DNA from: Castellaniella sp034675905
GTDB taxonomy: Bacteria > Pseudomonadota > Gammaproteobacteria > Burkholderiales > Burkholderiaceae_B
Assembly: GCF_034675905.1 (NCBI RefSeq)
Contig: NZ_JAUCCV010000002.1
Location: 124,001 to 188,000 of the forward strand
Length of the DNA: 64,000 bases
Direction: 5' to 3'
A model generated the notes under the pieces. The model was not told the DNA's origin. It made no database searches and saw nothing but the letters and a program-made list of their open reading frames with translations. This document shows, piece by piece, positions 7,676-16,642 of the stretch. A program made the translations under genes and the position numbers. The first letter of the stretch is position 1, and every line of letters starts with the position of its first letter.

Positions 7676-9661
7676 TCAGACCCCCAGCCCGCGCCGTTGG
7701 CGGGCTTTGCTGAACGCCAGGTACCACGGCAGGCTGTCGGGGTTGGCCATGGCACCCGGACTGATCACCTTGTCCAGAGGTTCACCCAATAACAGCCGCT
7801 TGATGGGCAATTCCATTTTCTTGCCGCTCAGGGTGCGCGGCACGGCCGGGACGACCCGAATGTCATCGGGCACATGGCGGGCCGACAGGCTTTCCCGGAT
7901 GGCTGCCTTGATCCGCGCGCGCAGTTCGTCTGTCAGCACCTGTCCACGGCTTAGCACGACGAACAGCGGCATATAGGATTCGCGTTCCAGGTATTCCAGA
8001 TCAACCATCATGCAGTCCAGGATCTCGGGAAAGGATTCCAGGATCCGGTACATTTCGGCCGTCCCCATCCGGATGCCATGGCGGTTGATGACCGTATCCG
8101 AACGACCATAGATAATGGCCCCGCCGCGCGGTGTGATGCGGATCCAGTCGCCGTGACGCCAGACGCCGGGGAACACGCCGAAATAGCTGTCGTGATAGCG
8201 GCTGTCTTCCGGGTCGTTCCAGAAATACAGCGGCATGCTGGGTATGGGCTCGGTAATGACCAGCTCACCCACCCCTTCGTCCAGCGGGCTGCCGGCATCG
8301 TCATAGACCTGCACCGCCGTTCCCAGATAGCGGCACTGCATCTCGCCCGCATAGACAGGCAATACGGGGCATGGCCCGACATATCCGGCAGCCACATCGG
8401 TGCCGCCGCTCAGGGGGGCGATCAGCACACCCGGAAGCTGCTGCGCCAGCCAGTGATAGCCTTGATCGGAAAGCGGCGAGCCCGTCGAGCCTACTGTCTT
8501 CAGACGGCCCGGGCGCACTCGTTGTCCGGCCTGAACGCCCGCCTGCCGACAGGCCTGGAAATACGCCGCACCAGCCCCGAAAAACGTCAGATCCGCCTCG
8601 CCGGCGAAATCCCACAGCACCTGCAGATCCGGATACGCAGGATCGCCGTCATACAGGCAGATCGTGGCGCCCGCCAGCAAACCCATCATCTGGACGTTCC
8701 ACATGATCCAGCCGGTGGTGGTGAACCACATGAAACGATCCTGCGGCCCGATATCCATCTGCAAGGCCATGTCTTGCAGGCCCTTCACCAGGACGCCGCC
8801 ATGACCATGCACAATGGGCTTGGGCAGACCCGTCGTGCCCGAGGAATACACGATCCACAAAGGATGGTCGAACGGCAGCTGCTCGAACTGCAGGGGGGCG
8901 GCAGTATCGGCGGACAGTTCTTGCCATGATAGCGCCCGGTCCAGCTGCGCATCAGGATTCAAATAGGGCAGCAGGACCACCTTGTTCAGGGTCGGCAGCG
9001 CGGCACGCAATTCCGCGACCGCCGCCAGGCGATCAAAATCCTGACCGCCATACCGATAGCCGTCGACCGCCAGCAGGACCTTGGGCGCAATCTGGCGGAA
9101 CCGATCCAGCACGCTGGGGGCGCCCATGTCCGGCGAACAGCTGGACCAGACGGCCCCCAGGCTGGCGACCGCCAGGAAAGCAACCATGGTTTCAGGCAGA
9201 TTAGGCAGACAGGCGGCCACCCGGTCTCCCGGCCCTACGCCCAAGGCCCGCAGCCCCTGGGCCACGGCGGCGACCTGCGTACGCAAGTCTCCCCAGGACA
9301 GGACCTGCAGGGGGCGGATTTCCGAACGCGACACAATGGCCGGGCGGTCCGGCTCATCCAGATGAAAGCGGAATACCTGTTCGGCCAGGTTCAGACGGGC
9401 GCCTTCGAACCAGCGCGCCCCCGGCATCGTGCGGCGATCCAGGACGCACTGATAAGGAGCAGAACTGCGCAGATCGAAGTATTCCCAGATCGACTGATAG
9501 AAGTCTTCCAGGTGATCAACAGACCACTGCCACAGGGCCGAGTAATCCTGAAAGGCCTTGCCCTTTTGCTGATGCAGCCAGCGCTGATAATCCGTGATGC
9601 GAGCCTGGGCGATACGTGCGGCGTCTGGCACCCACACGGGGCCGGAATCAGTGCTGCTCAC
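7676..9661 (-). CDS. Acetoacetyl-CoA synthetase
   Basis: A 661-residue ANL-family adenylating enzyme that activates acetoacetate with ATP and CoA, feeding ketone bodies or PHB breakdown products into acetyl-CoA. The AMP-binding motif YSSGTTGLPKPIVHGHGG and the adenylation core GGTDVAAGYVG are clear. The N-terminal W-x-P and FYQSIWEYFDL segments match acetoacetyl- rather than acetyl-CoA synthetases. The C-terminal catalytic Lys lies in RTLSGKKMELPIKRLL. I chose the GTG start (VSSTDSG) because AGGAGG lies 6 nt before it; an in-frame ATG 33 nt further upstream has no ribosome site. Confidence 0.9.
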   Translation of the reverse strand: MSSTDSGPVWVPDAARIAQARITDYQRWLHQQKGKAFQDYSALWQWSVDHLEDFYQSIWEYFDLRSSAPYQCVLDRRTMPGARWFEGARLNLAEQVFRFHLDEPDRPAIVSRSEIRPLQVLSWGDLRTQVAAVAQGLRALGVGPGDRVAACLPNLPETMVAFLAVASLGAVWSSCSPDMGAPSVLDRFRQIAPKVLLAVDGYRYGGQDFDRLAAVAELRAALPTLNKVVLLPYLNPDAQLDRALSWQELSADTAAPLQFEQLPFDHPLWIVYSSGTTGLPKPIVHGHGGVLVKGLQDMALQMDIGPQDRFMWFTTTGWIMWNVQMMGLLAGATICLYDGDPAYPDLQVLWDFAGEADLTFFGAGAAYFQACRQAGVQAGQRVRPGRLKTVGSTGSPLSDQGYHWLAQQLPGVLIAPLSGGTDVAAGYVGPCPVLPVYAGEMQCRYLGTAVQVYDDAGSPLDEGVGELVITEPIPSMPLYFWNDPEDSRYHDSYFGVFPGVWRHGDWIRITPRGGAIIYGRSDTVINRHGIRMGTAEMYRILESFPEILDCMMVDLEYLERESYMPLFVVLSRGQVLTDELRARIKAAIRESLSARHVPDDIRVVPAVPRTLSGKKMELPIKRLLLGEPLDKVISPGAMANPDSLPWYLAFSKARQRRGLGV

Positions 9662-9795
9662 CGGAAGCCTCCTCGCATTGCGCACGACGGACAAGTTACC
9701 AGCTTATACCGAATAGCCGCCTCTCGTCTTCACCTTGCATTCGCTGCCGCGCCCGCCGCATACTGAGCTTCTCATCAATCGGCTCGGAATCCGGC

Positions 9796-10896
9796 ATGAC
9801 ACACGCAGACATCACTCTGGAACAGCGCGCCAGGGGTGCGCTGATGGGCGCCTACATCGGCGACGCGCTGGCCCTGGGGCCGCACTGGTACTACGACCTG
9901 GATGCCCTGCACCGCGACTATGGCAGCTGGATCACGGACTACACCGACCCCCGGCCCGAGCGCTACCATGGCGGCCTTCGGGCCGGGCAGTCTTCGCAGG
10001 CCGGCTGCATCCTGGATCTACTGGCGCAATCCCTGGTCGAACGTGGCCGCTATGACGAGCCCGATTTCTGCCGACGCCTGGACCAGGATCTGTTCCCGCA
10101 ACTGGACGGCACACCGATGAACGGGCCGGGCGGCTACACCAGCCAGTCGATCCGCGAAACCTGGCGGCTGCGGGTCGGTGCGCGACGCCCCTGGGGGCAG
10201 GTATCAGGCCTGGCCGACACCACCGAAGCCGCCGAACGCATCCTGGCGCTGGCCATCCGCTACGCACTGCAGCCATCAGCGCTGGCCCGGCAGGTATCGG
10301 CCAATACGGTGCTCACCCAGCATGACACCACGGTCATGGCCATGACCGTGGCTTATGGCTGCGTATTGGGCAGTCTGGTGCGCGGCGAGCCGCTGGACAC
10401 GCAGACGTCCGGACGCCTGATGGCCTTGGTGCATGACGGCGCCCTGCCCTTTCACGCAGTCACATCAAGCGGCGAACAGACCCCGCCGCCCGGCCCTGAA
10501 GCTCCCCGGCACGCGGGCCAGTTCCCGTCCCCAGACGCTTTGCTGACGGCATCTTGCGTATTGCAGGCGGCAAGCGACCCCGACATCCGCATCGAACCCG
10601 CCTGGAAAGCATCCCTGGTCTACGGCATGCCCTGCGCCGTCTACCATCAGTTTCCCGCCGCCTATTACCTGGCGGGCCGTTTTCAGGGGGATTTTGAATC
10701 TGCCGTGCTGCACGCCGTCAACGGCGGCGGCCAGAATCAGGCCCGTGCCATCCTGACCGGGGCGCTGGCCGGCGCCATCGGCGGCATCCAGTCCATCCCG
10801 GATCGCTTTCTGAGCGGACTGGAGCACAGCGATCGACGCCAGGCCTGGGCGGAACTGCTGGCGCGGCAAGCAGCTAGCGCACCGGCAGAAAATTGA
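9796..10896 (+). CDS. ADP-ribosylglycohydrolase-fold protein lacking metal ligands
   Basis: A 366-residue member of the ADP-ribosylglycohydrolase fold (DraG, ARH, crystallin J1). N-terminal GALMGAYIGDALALGPHWYYD matches the fold entry, closest in style to the J1-crystallin/selenoprotein-J branch. Two metal sites look lost: the usual T-D-D near residue 66 reads S-S-Q, and the C-terminal G-D-x-D-T reads G-G-Q-N-Q at about 311-315. A DraG-type two-metal hydrolase is therefore unlikely; it may act differently or only bind ligand. The frame extends upstream, but the ATG before THADITLEQ fits the family start. The 3' end overlaps the convergent lipoprotein gene by 23 nt. Confidence 0.8.
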   Translation: MTHADITLEQRARGALMGAYIGDALALGPHWYYDLDALHRDYGSWITDYTDPRPERYHGGLRAGQSSQAGCILDLLAQSLVERGRYDEPDFCRRLDQDLFPQLDGTPMNGPGGYTSQSIRETWRLRVGARRPWGQVSGLADTTEAAERILALAIRYALQPSALARQVSANTVLTQHDTTVMAMTVAYGCVLGSLVRGEPLDTQTSGRLMALVHDGALPFHAVTSSGEQTPPPGPEAPRHAGQFPSPDALLTASCVLQAASDPDIRIEPAWKASLVYGMPCAVYHQFPAAYYLAGRFQGDFESAVLHAVNGGGQNQARAILTGALAGAIGGIQSIPDRFLSGLEHSDRRQAWAELLARQAASAPAEN

Positions 10897-11605
10897 AGAA
10901 CAGCAACCCCTGCAGATAGTTGATGCCGATGCGCCGGACGCTCTCGTCCTGCAACTCGGCCACCAGATCCAGACGGGCGATCATGCGGCCGAATTCCCGC
11001 TCGAAGCTCAGATTGGCGACACCGTCGCCCAGCTCATTGGACAGCAGCAAGGGCCGGCCCTGGGCATCGCGGCGGCTGGCCAGCATCCAGGCGGCGATCT
11101 CCAGGTTGCGGGCGGCATTGAACACGTGCTGTGCATCTACCGAGTCAGTGACATGGAAACGGACGCGCCCGCCATGGGCCGTGATGATCATATCGGACAG
11201 CCCCAGCACAAAGGCTGCCACCCGGTCGCCGGGATAGCGAGGGTCCATGGCCACGGACAGGACCTCGATATCCTGCAGGCCGTCCAGTTCTTTGGGGACT
11301 TCGCCGGTGCGTATCCGCGCATCCCCCTGAGCCAAAGCGGATTTCAGATCAGTGAAGCCCGATTTGCGCCATTCTCCAGGATTACGCCGGTAGAGCTTTT
11401 CCAGCAGCCGGACCAGGCTGTCCATATTGTCCCGCATCGCCAGGGTCTGGACGCGGTTGATGTCATGCTGCATCAATTGGTCGGCGGAAAATGACTCGCC
11501 TTGGGGGCCATCACCCGGCGGCGCCGCGCAAGCCCCCAGCACCAGCGCCAGCATCACGACCAGAGCCCCTTGCGCAAGCTGGCGCCAGATGCCCGCGATG
11601 ATCAT
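10874..11605 (-). CDS. Conserved putative lipoprotein
   Basis: A 243-residue protein with a hydrophobic N-terminus and lipobox LGAC, so Cys at about residue 26 should be lipidated after cleavage by LspA. The rest is helical and soluble, and I do not recognise a domain with known function. Its start codon overlaps the stop of the upstream reductase gene, so translation is probably coupled. The link to that reductase is positional only. Confidence 0.75.
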   Translation of the reverse strand: MIIAGIWRQLAQGALVVMLALVLGACAAPPGDGPQGESFSADQLMQHDINRVQTLAMRDNMDSLVRLLEKLYRRNPGEWRKSGFTDLKSALAQGDARIRTGEVPKELDGLQDIEVLSVAMDPRYPGDRVAAFVLGLSDMIITAHGGRVRFHVTDSVDAQHVFNAARNLEIAAWMLASRRDAQGRPLLLSNELGDGVANLSFEREFGRMIARLDLVAELQDESVRRIGINYLQGLLFFNFLPVR

Positions 11606-12534
11606 CAGTACTGCCGCATCCGGTCCACGATGCCGGTAATGGGTTCGCCCCGCACCACGGCCCGGACCTTGCCGGCGATCTGCTGCACCGTCAAAGACAT
11701 CAGGCTGGCGCCGGCGATGTGCGGCGTCACCCGGATGCGCCGGTCCGACCAGAAGCGATGTCCGGGCGGCAGCGGTTCACAGGAAAACACGTCCAGCGCC
11801 GCCCCGCGCAAACGGCCACTGTCCAGGCAGGCCAGCAGGTCGGACTCGACCAGATGGTCTCCCCGGGCGATATTGATCAGATAGGCATCGGGGCGCAATT
11901 GATCGAATACGGCGCGAGACAGAATGCCCTGCGTGTCCGCCGTCAATGGCAAAGCATTGACCAGCACCCGGGTTCGCGCCAGAAAATCAGCCAGCTCGTC
12001 CTGTCCATAGGATTGCGCGCCCGCCACCGGACGGCCGCTGCGCGACCAGACAGCCACGGGGTAATCCAATGCCGCGCACACCTGGGCGATCCGGGCGCCC
12101 ATCACGCCGCCGCCCATGACACCGACCGTCCAGGCATCCCGATCGATGTCCTCCAGAGGCTGCCAGCGGGCCTGCGCCTGCAAGTCGGCGTACTGCCCCA
12201 GATCCCGGGATTCGCGGATCAGGTAATGCAGCACGTATTCCGCCATCTGCACCGCCATGCCACCGTCTTCCATGCGCACCAGCGTGATATCGGCAGGCAG
12301 ATCCGGAATCTGCAGCAGGGCATCGACCCCCGCCCCCAGATTGAAGAGATGTTTCAGCTGCGGTTCGTGCGCGAACAAATCAGCAGGCGGCGCCCACACG
12401 ACGGCGGCATCGGCCTGCCCCCGGGGCTGGCATGCGTCCCACAAGCGCACCTGATGTTCAGGCAAGGCCTGTTGCAAGGCGGCCACCCATTCCCGGGGGT
12501 TCGATTCGTGGCGAGAAGCGAAGACGATTTCCAT
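11605..12534 (-). CDS. ghrA: D-2-hydroxyacid dehydrogenase, glyoxylate/hydroxypyruvate reductase A type
   Basis: A 309-residue NAD(P)H-dependent reductase that converts glyoxylate to glycolate and hydroxypyruvate to glycerate. The Rossmann motif is G-V-M-G-G-G-V-M-G, followed by WSRSGRP, which suggests NADPH binding. The substrate-binding Arg is in LINIARGDHLVE, and the catalytic His in RVTPHIAGAS. The chosen ATG (MEIVFASRHE) fits the GhrA N-terminus; a longer frame upstream adds a Pro/Gly-rich tail typical of non-coding translation. With glcDEF elsewhere in the window it could help balance glyoxylate and glycolate pools. Confidence 0.85.
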   Translation of the reverse strand: MEIVFASRHESNPREWVAALQQALPEHQVRLWDACQPRGQADAAVVWAPPADLFAHEPQLKHLFNLGAGVDALLQIPDLPADITLVRMEDGGMAVQMAEYVLHYLIRESRDLGQYADLQAQARWQPLEDIDRDAWTVGVMGGGVMGARIAQVCAALDYPVAVWSRSGRPVAGAQSYGQDELADFLARTRVLVNALPLTADTQGILSRAVFDQLRPDAYLINIARGDHLVESDLLACLDSGRLRGAALDVFSCEPLPPGHRFWSDRRIRVTPHIAGASLMSLTVQQIAGKVRAVVRGEPITGIVDRMRQY

Positions 12535-12698
12535 AGGCAGATGAGCAGGCGCACCGCCCGGCCGGTCTATGACCACCGGTCCGCCGCGCCGAACCAAGCA
12601 AGCAAGCAGTGATGAACGACCCTAGGGAATGTAGCATAGGGGTATGCCGCATCCGCTAGACTGTGCCTGGATTGCAAACGATAGGTCAGGAGACCGGA

Positions 12699-13160
12699 TT
12701 GACAGACAAAACCATCAACATCGCCTACACATCCGACGACTGGCGCGGCATCGCCCTATCGAATTTCAGCCTGTCGCCTTTCCTGTTGGACGACATGCTG
12801 CTGGCGTCGGTGGAGGGCTTCATTCAAGGCATCAAGTTCCCGGAAGGCCACCCTGCGCGCGCGCAGGCGTTTGCATCGACCGCCTGGCAGGCAAAGGACT
12901 GCGGACACGGCGCGCACAAAGACTTCGTCCACTGGCGTGATCGGCAGATTCCCTTTGGATCGGCGGATCATCACCGACTGGTGGAACGCGCCCTGAGGGC
13001 GAAATTCGCCCAGAACCAGGGGCTGCGCCATGTGTTGAAAACCACTCAAGGGCTGGAGATCCTGCACCAGACCGGTGAAGGCGCCGAACCTGCACTGACG
13101 TCCATCCCGGCAGCAGAATTCTGCCGGATCCTGACGGACATCCGCACAGCGCTGGATTGA
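12699..13160 (+). CDS. NADAR-like small protein
   Basis: A 153-residue protein whose pattern matches the NADAR (YbiA-like) N-glycosidase fold: A-L-S-N-F near the N-terminus, ASVEGFIQGIKF where NADAR has SVEH-Q-x-x-K, WQAKDCG where it has AK-x-x-G, and the C-terminal LRAKFAQNQGLRHVLKTT helix. NADAR enzymes hydrolyse riboflavin-pathway intermediates or remove ADP-ribose from DNA. I chose a TTG start because AGGAG lies 6 nt upstream; the in-frame ATG 36 nt earlier has no ribosome site. It sits 1.8 kb from the ADP-ribosylglycohydrolase homologue. Family assignment is by eye. Confidence 0.65.
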   Translation: MTDKTINIAYTSDDWRGIALSNFSLSPFLLDDMLLASVEGFIQGIKFPEGHPARAQAFASTAWQAKDCGHGAHKDFVHWRDRQIPFGSADHHRLVERALRAKFAQNQGLRHVLKTTQGLEILHQTGEGAEPALTSIPAAEFCRILTDIRTALD

Positions 13161-13217
13161 TCCGGCACCCCGCACGACCGGTGTATCGCAACGTCGTTCA
13201 GGGGGCGAATGACCGCC

Positions 13218-13397
13218 CTATCGGCCTCGCGCCGAGCCGCGGCCCGTCAGCATGCGGCCATGCACCGATTTGGCATTCTTGATCCCTGAATTGCCGCCCA
13301 GGCCGGGCCAGCGCGGCTGCTTCAGCGCAGGCTTGGAATTATTGGCAGGCTTCGCTGCTTCTTGGCCCGGCTTCTGATCTTTGTCTTTCGTGTCCAT
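13218..13397 (-). CDS. Small basic hypothetical protein
   Basis: A 59-residue frame, Lys/Pro-rich at the N-terminus with a Gly/Arg tail (LTGRGSARGR). A longer frame exists upstream, but the ATG before DTKDKDQKPG gives a compositionally coherent protein. It has no recognised domain. It could be a small nucleic-acid-binding protein, but nothing proves expression. It lies between the NADAR-like gene and the ISL3 element. Confidence 0.4.
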   Translation of the reverse strand: MDTKDKDQKPGQEAAKPANNSKPALKQPRWPGLGGNSGIKNAKSVHGRMLTGRGSARGR

Positions 13398-13513
13398 CTC
13401 ATCCCCGCTGTCAGACGGCCGCCACAGAACTGTGACGACCAACCCAGCAGCATAGGCCACATCCCGAAATATTGCTCGGTGCGCCTTTGGCGCAGTCAGC
13501 GCCCGCAGACAAA

Positions 13514-13521
13514 AAAAGGAC
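13514..13521. repeat. Target-site duplication of ISL3 element, left copy
   Basis: AAAAGGAC directly abuts the left inverted repeat and is repeated exactly at 14825-14832. Eight bases is the usual duplication length for ISL3 elements. Confidence 0.9.
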
Positions 13522-14824
13522 GGCTCTACATCATTAACGGGGGACACCCGCATTCATTAGACTTGTTTTTGCGAAGAACACGTTTAATGGAGCAATGCCG
13601 ATGTCCCCAATCGATTCTATCCTAGGCATCCAGGGTCTGGTGGTACAAGCGGTCCAGCGTCACGAAGACATCCATGTCTGGGCCAAACCCAACAAACGGG
13701 CAAGCTGCCCTCGCTGCGCGGGCGACCAGGTACGCATCAAGGCCACCCACCACCGCACGCTCAAGCACACCCGCCAGGGCAATCAGCTCATGGTCCTGCA
13801 CCTGACGGTGCCCAAGTACCATTGCACCGACTGCAATCGCTACTTTCGCCAGCAGTTCCCCGGCATCCGTCCCCGGCGACGGGCCACCGAGGCCTACCGC
13901 CTGGAGGTCTTCGAGGCTCATGACGGGGGCGTCAGTCAGCGCAAGCTCACCCTCACCCACCAGATCGCCAGCGCCACCGTCGAGCGCTGGTATCAGTCGT
14001 TTGTGAAGCAGCGCGTCTCCGAACTCTCGGGCAGGTCCTGCCCCCAGGTGCTAGGCATCGATGAGCACTTCTTCACCCGCAAGAAGGGCTACGCCACCAC
14101 GCTCGTCGATCTGAAGAACCACAAGGTGTTCGATGTCGTGCTGGGACGCTCGGAAGCCAGCCTGCGCAGCTACCTCAAGCGCCTGCCGGGCAAGGAGCAC
14201 GTGCGAGTCATCGTCATGGATCTGTCCGAGACCTACCGGCGGATCGCCCAGCAATACTTCCCCAATGCCCTGATCGTGGCCGACCGCTTCCATGTCGTGC
14301 GCCTGGTCAATCAGCATTTCCTCAAGCTCTGGCAGCAGCACGATCCCGAAGGTCGCAAGAACCGGGGCCTGCTCAGCCTGATGCGCCGCCATCACTGGAA
14401 GTTGTCCGCCGTGCAGAAGGAGCGGCTACACCGGTATTTGGCCCAAACACCCGTGCTGCAGGCGCTGTACTTCGCCAAGCAGCAGCTCAACGGTTTTCTA
14501 GTGCTTAAAGCTCTGAAAGCCAAGCGGGCCAGGAAGATGCTGCCCAAGTTCCTGGCGCTGATCCGTCAGTTCGAGCAAAGCCCCGCCAGGGCGCTGGCTA
14601 CTACGCTAACATCGTGGCTGGAGCCCATCGTACGCATGTGGCGCTTCTCCAAGTCCAATGGAATCACCGAAGGATTCCATACGAAAATGGAGATGCTCTC
14701 GCGCAGAGCCTATGGCTTCAGAAATTTTGAGAATTACCGCATGAGAGTCTTGGCTCAATGCGGTTGGAACGGTGTCATCAACCGGGTCTGATGAATGCCC
14801 ATCCCCCGTTAATGGGGTAGAGCC
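13522..14824 (+). mobile_element. Complete ISL3-family insertion sequence
   Basis: A 1303-bp element bounded by 23-bp imperfect inverted repeats beginning GGCTCTAC (13522-13544 and 14802-14824) and by an exact 8-bp duplication AAAAGGAC. It carries one intact transposase gene. Element length, repeat style and duplication length all agree with ISL3. It is inserted in the terminator of tRNA-Lys, as judged from the duplicated bases. Confidence 0.92.
13601..14791 (+). CDS. tnpA: ISL3 family transposase
   Basis: A full-length transposase of 396 residues. The N-terminal zinc-ribbon has C-P-R-C and C-T-D-C pairs, then a helix-turn-helix. The DDE catalytic core begins at VLGIDEHFFTRKKGYATTLVD, and a second acid lies in VIVMDLSETYR. 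The C-terminal SKSNGITEGFHTKMEMLSRRAYGFRNFENYRMR block is the typical ISL3 end. GGAG lies 8 nt before this ATG; another in-frame ATG is 6 nt upstream but too close to the ribosome site. No frameshift is seen, so the element may be active. Confidence 0.92.
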   Translation: MSPIDSILGIQGLVVQAVQRHEDIHVWAKPNKRASCPRCAGDQVRIKATHHRTLKHTRQGNQLMVLHLTVPKYHCTDCNRYFRQQFPGIRPRRRATEAYRLEVFEAHDGGVSQRKLTLTHQIASATVERWYQSFVKQRVSELSGRSCPQVLGIDEHFFTRKKGYATTLVDLKNHKVFDVVLGRSEASLRSYLKRLPGKEHVRVIVMDLSETYRRIAQQYFPNALIVADRFHVVRLVNQHFLKLWQQHDPEGRKNRGLLSLMRRHHWKLSAVQKERLHRYLAQTPVLQALYFAKQQLNGFLVLKALKAKRARKMLPKFLALIRQFEQSPARALATTLTSWLEPIVRMWRFSKSNGITEGFHTKMEMLSRRAYGFRNFENYRMRVLAQCGWNGVINRV

Positions 14825-14832
14825 AAAAGGAC
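14825..14832. repeat. Target-site duplication of ISL3 element, right copy
   Basis: AAAAGGAC, identical to the left copy. On the minus strand these bases form the distal stem and T tract of the tRNA-Lys terminator. Confidence 0.9.
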
Positions 14833-14854
14833 CTGGATTTTCATCCAAGTCCTT
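14825..14854 (-). terminator. Terminator of tRNA-Lys, interrupted after four T residues by the IS
   Basis: On the minus strand AAGGACTTGGAT pairs with ATCCAGGTCCTT (12 bp, one G-U) around a GAAA loop and runs into TTTT. Beyond that lies the IS end. The left flank shows that the original T tract was seven long. Confidence 0.8.
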
Positions 14855-14862
14855 GATAATCC

Positions 14863-14938
14863 TGGTGGGCTGTGACAGACTCGAACTGTCGACCGACGGA
14901 TTAAGAGTCCGCTGCTCTACCAACTGAGCTAACAGCCC
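14863..14938 (-). tRNA. tRNA-Lys (anticodon CTT)
   Basis: A 76-nt cloverleaf with acceptor GGGCTGT/ACAGCCC, anticodon loop CTCTTAA giving CTT, T-arm GACAG-TTCGAGT-CTGTC and encoded CCA. The sequence immediately downstream is a terminator now abutting the IS element. Confidence 0.93.
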
Positions 14939-15033
14939 TTCGCAAATTTCGCGAAGAACGAAACTATACACCCATTCACGATACGGCGCAAAAACGTCGT
15001 GTGCCGTATCGGATCAGTGCTGTCCGCGCAGAA

Positions 15034-16410
15034 TCAAATGGCCCGGGCCAACTGGGCAGCCAGGCCGATATAGCTGCGCGGCGTCATCGCCAACAAACGG
15101 GCCTTGGGTTCCGCCGGCAGATCCAGGCCCGTAATGAATTCACGCAAAGCATCCTGGGTGATGCCCTTGCCGCGTGTCAGCGCCTTGAGCTGTTCATAGG
15201 GGTGCGGCAAACCATGGCGGCGCATGACGGTCTGAACGGGTTCGGCCAGGATTTCCCAGCAGGCGTCGATGTCGGCATCGATGGCCGCAGCATTCAGTTC
15301 CAGCTTGCCCAGGCCGCGCAGGCAGGCATCGTAGGCGACCAGGCTGTAGCCCAGGGCCACACCCAGATTGCGCAACACGGTGGAATCGGTCAGGTCGCGC
15401 TGCCAACGCGAGATCGGCAGTTTTTCCGACAGATGCCGCAGCATGGCGTTGGCCAGCCCCAGATTGCCTTCGGAATTCTCGAAATCGATGGGGTTGACCT
15501 TGTGCGGCATGGTGGATGAACCGACCTCGCCGTCTTTCAGGCGCTGCTTGAAATACCCCAAGGACACATAGCCCCAGATATCCCGATTCAGGTCCAGCAG
15601 GATGGTATTGGCGCGAGCGATGGCGTCGAACAGCGCCGCCATCCAGTCGTGCGGCTCGATCTGGATCGAATACGGATTCTGGGTCAGGTCCAGGCCGCCC
15701 AGCACGCCGCCGGCAAAGGCGGGCCAGTCGATATCCGGGTAGGCGGCCAGGTGAGCGTTGTAATTGCCGGTGGCGCCGTTCATCTTCGCCAGCGGCTGCA
15801 CGGCGCGAATGGCGTCCAGCGCGCGGTCCAGGCGGGCGACCACATTGGCGAATTCCTTGCCGATGGTGCTGGGCGTGGCCGGCTGGCCGTGCGTGCGCGA
15901 CAACAGGGGCTGATCCGCATGCTGGCGGGCCAATTCACGCAGCCGTTCCACGACCGATTCCAGCGCCGGCACGACCGACTGCGAACGCGCCCGGCCCAGC
16001 ATCAGGGCGTGCGACGTATTGTTGATGTCTTCCGACGTGCAGGCGAAGTGGATGAATTCAGCAGCCTGCGACAGTTCCGCATCATCGGCCACCTGCTCTT
16101 TCAGCCAATACTCCACGGCCTTGACGTCATGGTTCGTGGTGCGTTCGATGGCCTTGATCCGGGCCGCATCGCTTTCCGAAAAACTCTGCACCAAAGCCTG
16201 CAGCCGCGCGCGCGCCGCCGGCGAAAAAGCGGACAGCTCCGGCAGGCCGGCATCCGACAGGCCGATCAGCCAGGCGATTTCCACCTCGACGCGATGCGCC
16301 ATGAAACCGGCTTCCGACAGAAAAGGCCGCAAGGAATCGGCTTTCGCCGCATAGCGCCCATCCAAGGGCGACAGCGCATTCAGAGCGCTCAGGGAGGAAT
16401 CGATCTGCAT
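15034..16410 (-). CDS. purB: Adenylosuccinate lyase
   Basis: A 458-residue member of the fumarase/aspartase superfamily that cleaves SAICAR and adenylosuccinate in purine synthesis. The signature SSTMPHKVNPIDFENSEGN is complete and gives the catalytic flexible loop; the catalytic His is in SRTHGQPATPS. The start MQIDSSLSALNALSPLDGRYA matches the proteobacterial PurB N-terminus, so the 24-residue upstream extension of the frame was dropped. The gene stands alone, divergent from gst, with about 230 nt between the two starts. Confidence 0.95.
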   Translation of the reverse strand: MQIDSSLSALNALSPLDGRYAAKADSLRPFLSEAGFMAHRVEVEIAWLIGLSDAGLPELSAFSPAARARLQALVQSFSESDAARIKAIERTTNHDVKAVEYWLKEQVADDAELSQAAEFIHFACTSEDINNTSHALMLGRARSQSVVPALESVVERLRELARQHADQPLLSRTHGQPATPSTIGKEFANVVARLDRALDAIRAVQPLAKMNGATGNYNAHLAAYPDIDWPAFAGGVLGGLDLTQNPYSIQIEPHDWMAALFDAIARANTILLDLNRDIWGYVSLGYFKQRLKDGEVGSSTMPHKVNPIDFENSEGNLGLANAMLRHLSEKLPISRWQRDLTDSTVLRNLGVALGYSLVAYDACLRGLGKLELNAAAIDADIDACWEILAEPVQTVMRRHGLPHPYEQLKALTRGKGITQDALREFITGLDLPAEPKARLLAMTPRSYIGLAAQLARAI

Positions 16411-16642
16411 CTTGAACCAGTGGATGATGGGCGCCGGCAAGCAGCCCCCATAGGAACGGCAATCTTGCCGCAGAGGGGTCAAGCAGCGATTCTAACATTT
16501 GACTCTGGTGTCAAGACTTTGGGCGGATATACCACACCCATCGGCCGAATCAGCCCAAAAGAGGACTGGACCGACCTGACTTCCCGGACCGCCGGTCCAG
16601 CCCTGATATACTTTTTGAGCCTTAGACTTTCCCCGGTTTGCC

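Noticed and set aside
16499..16514. TTGAC-N6-GTCAA between purB and gst
   Set aside because: Spacing of 6 does not fit FNR (4), and no suitably spaced promoter was found, so it is not listed as an operator.
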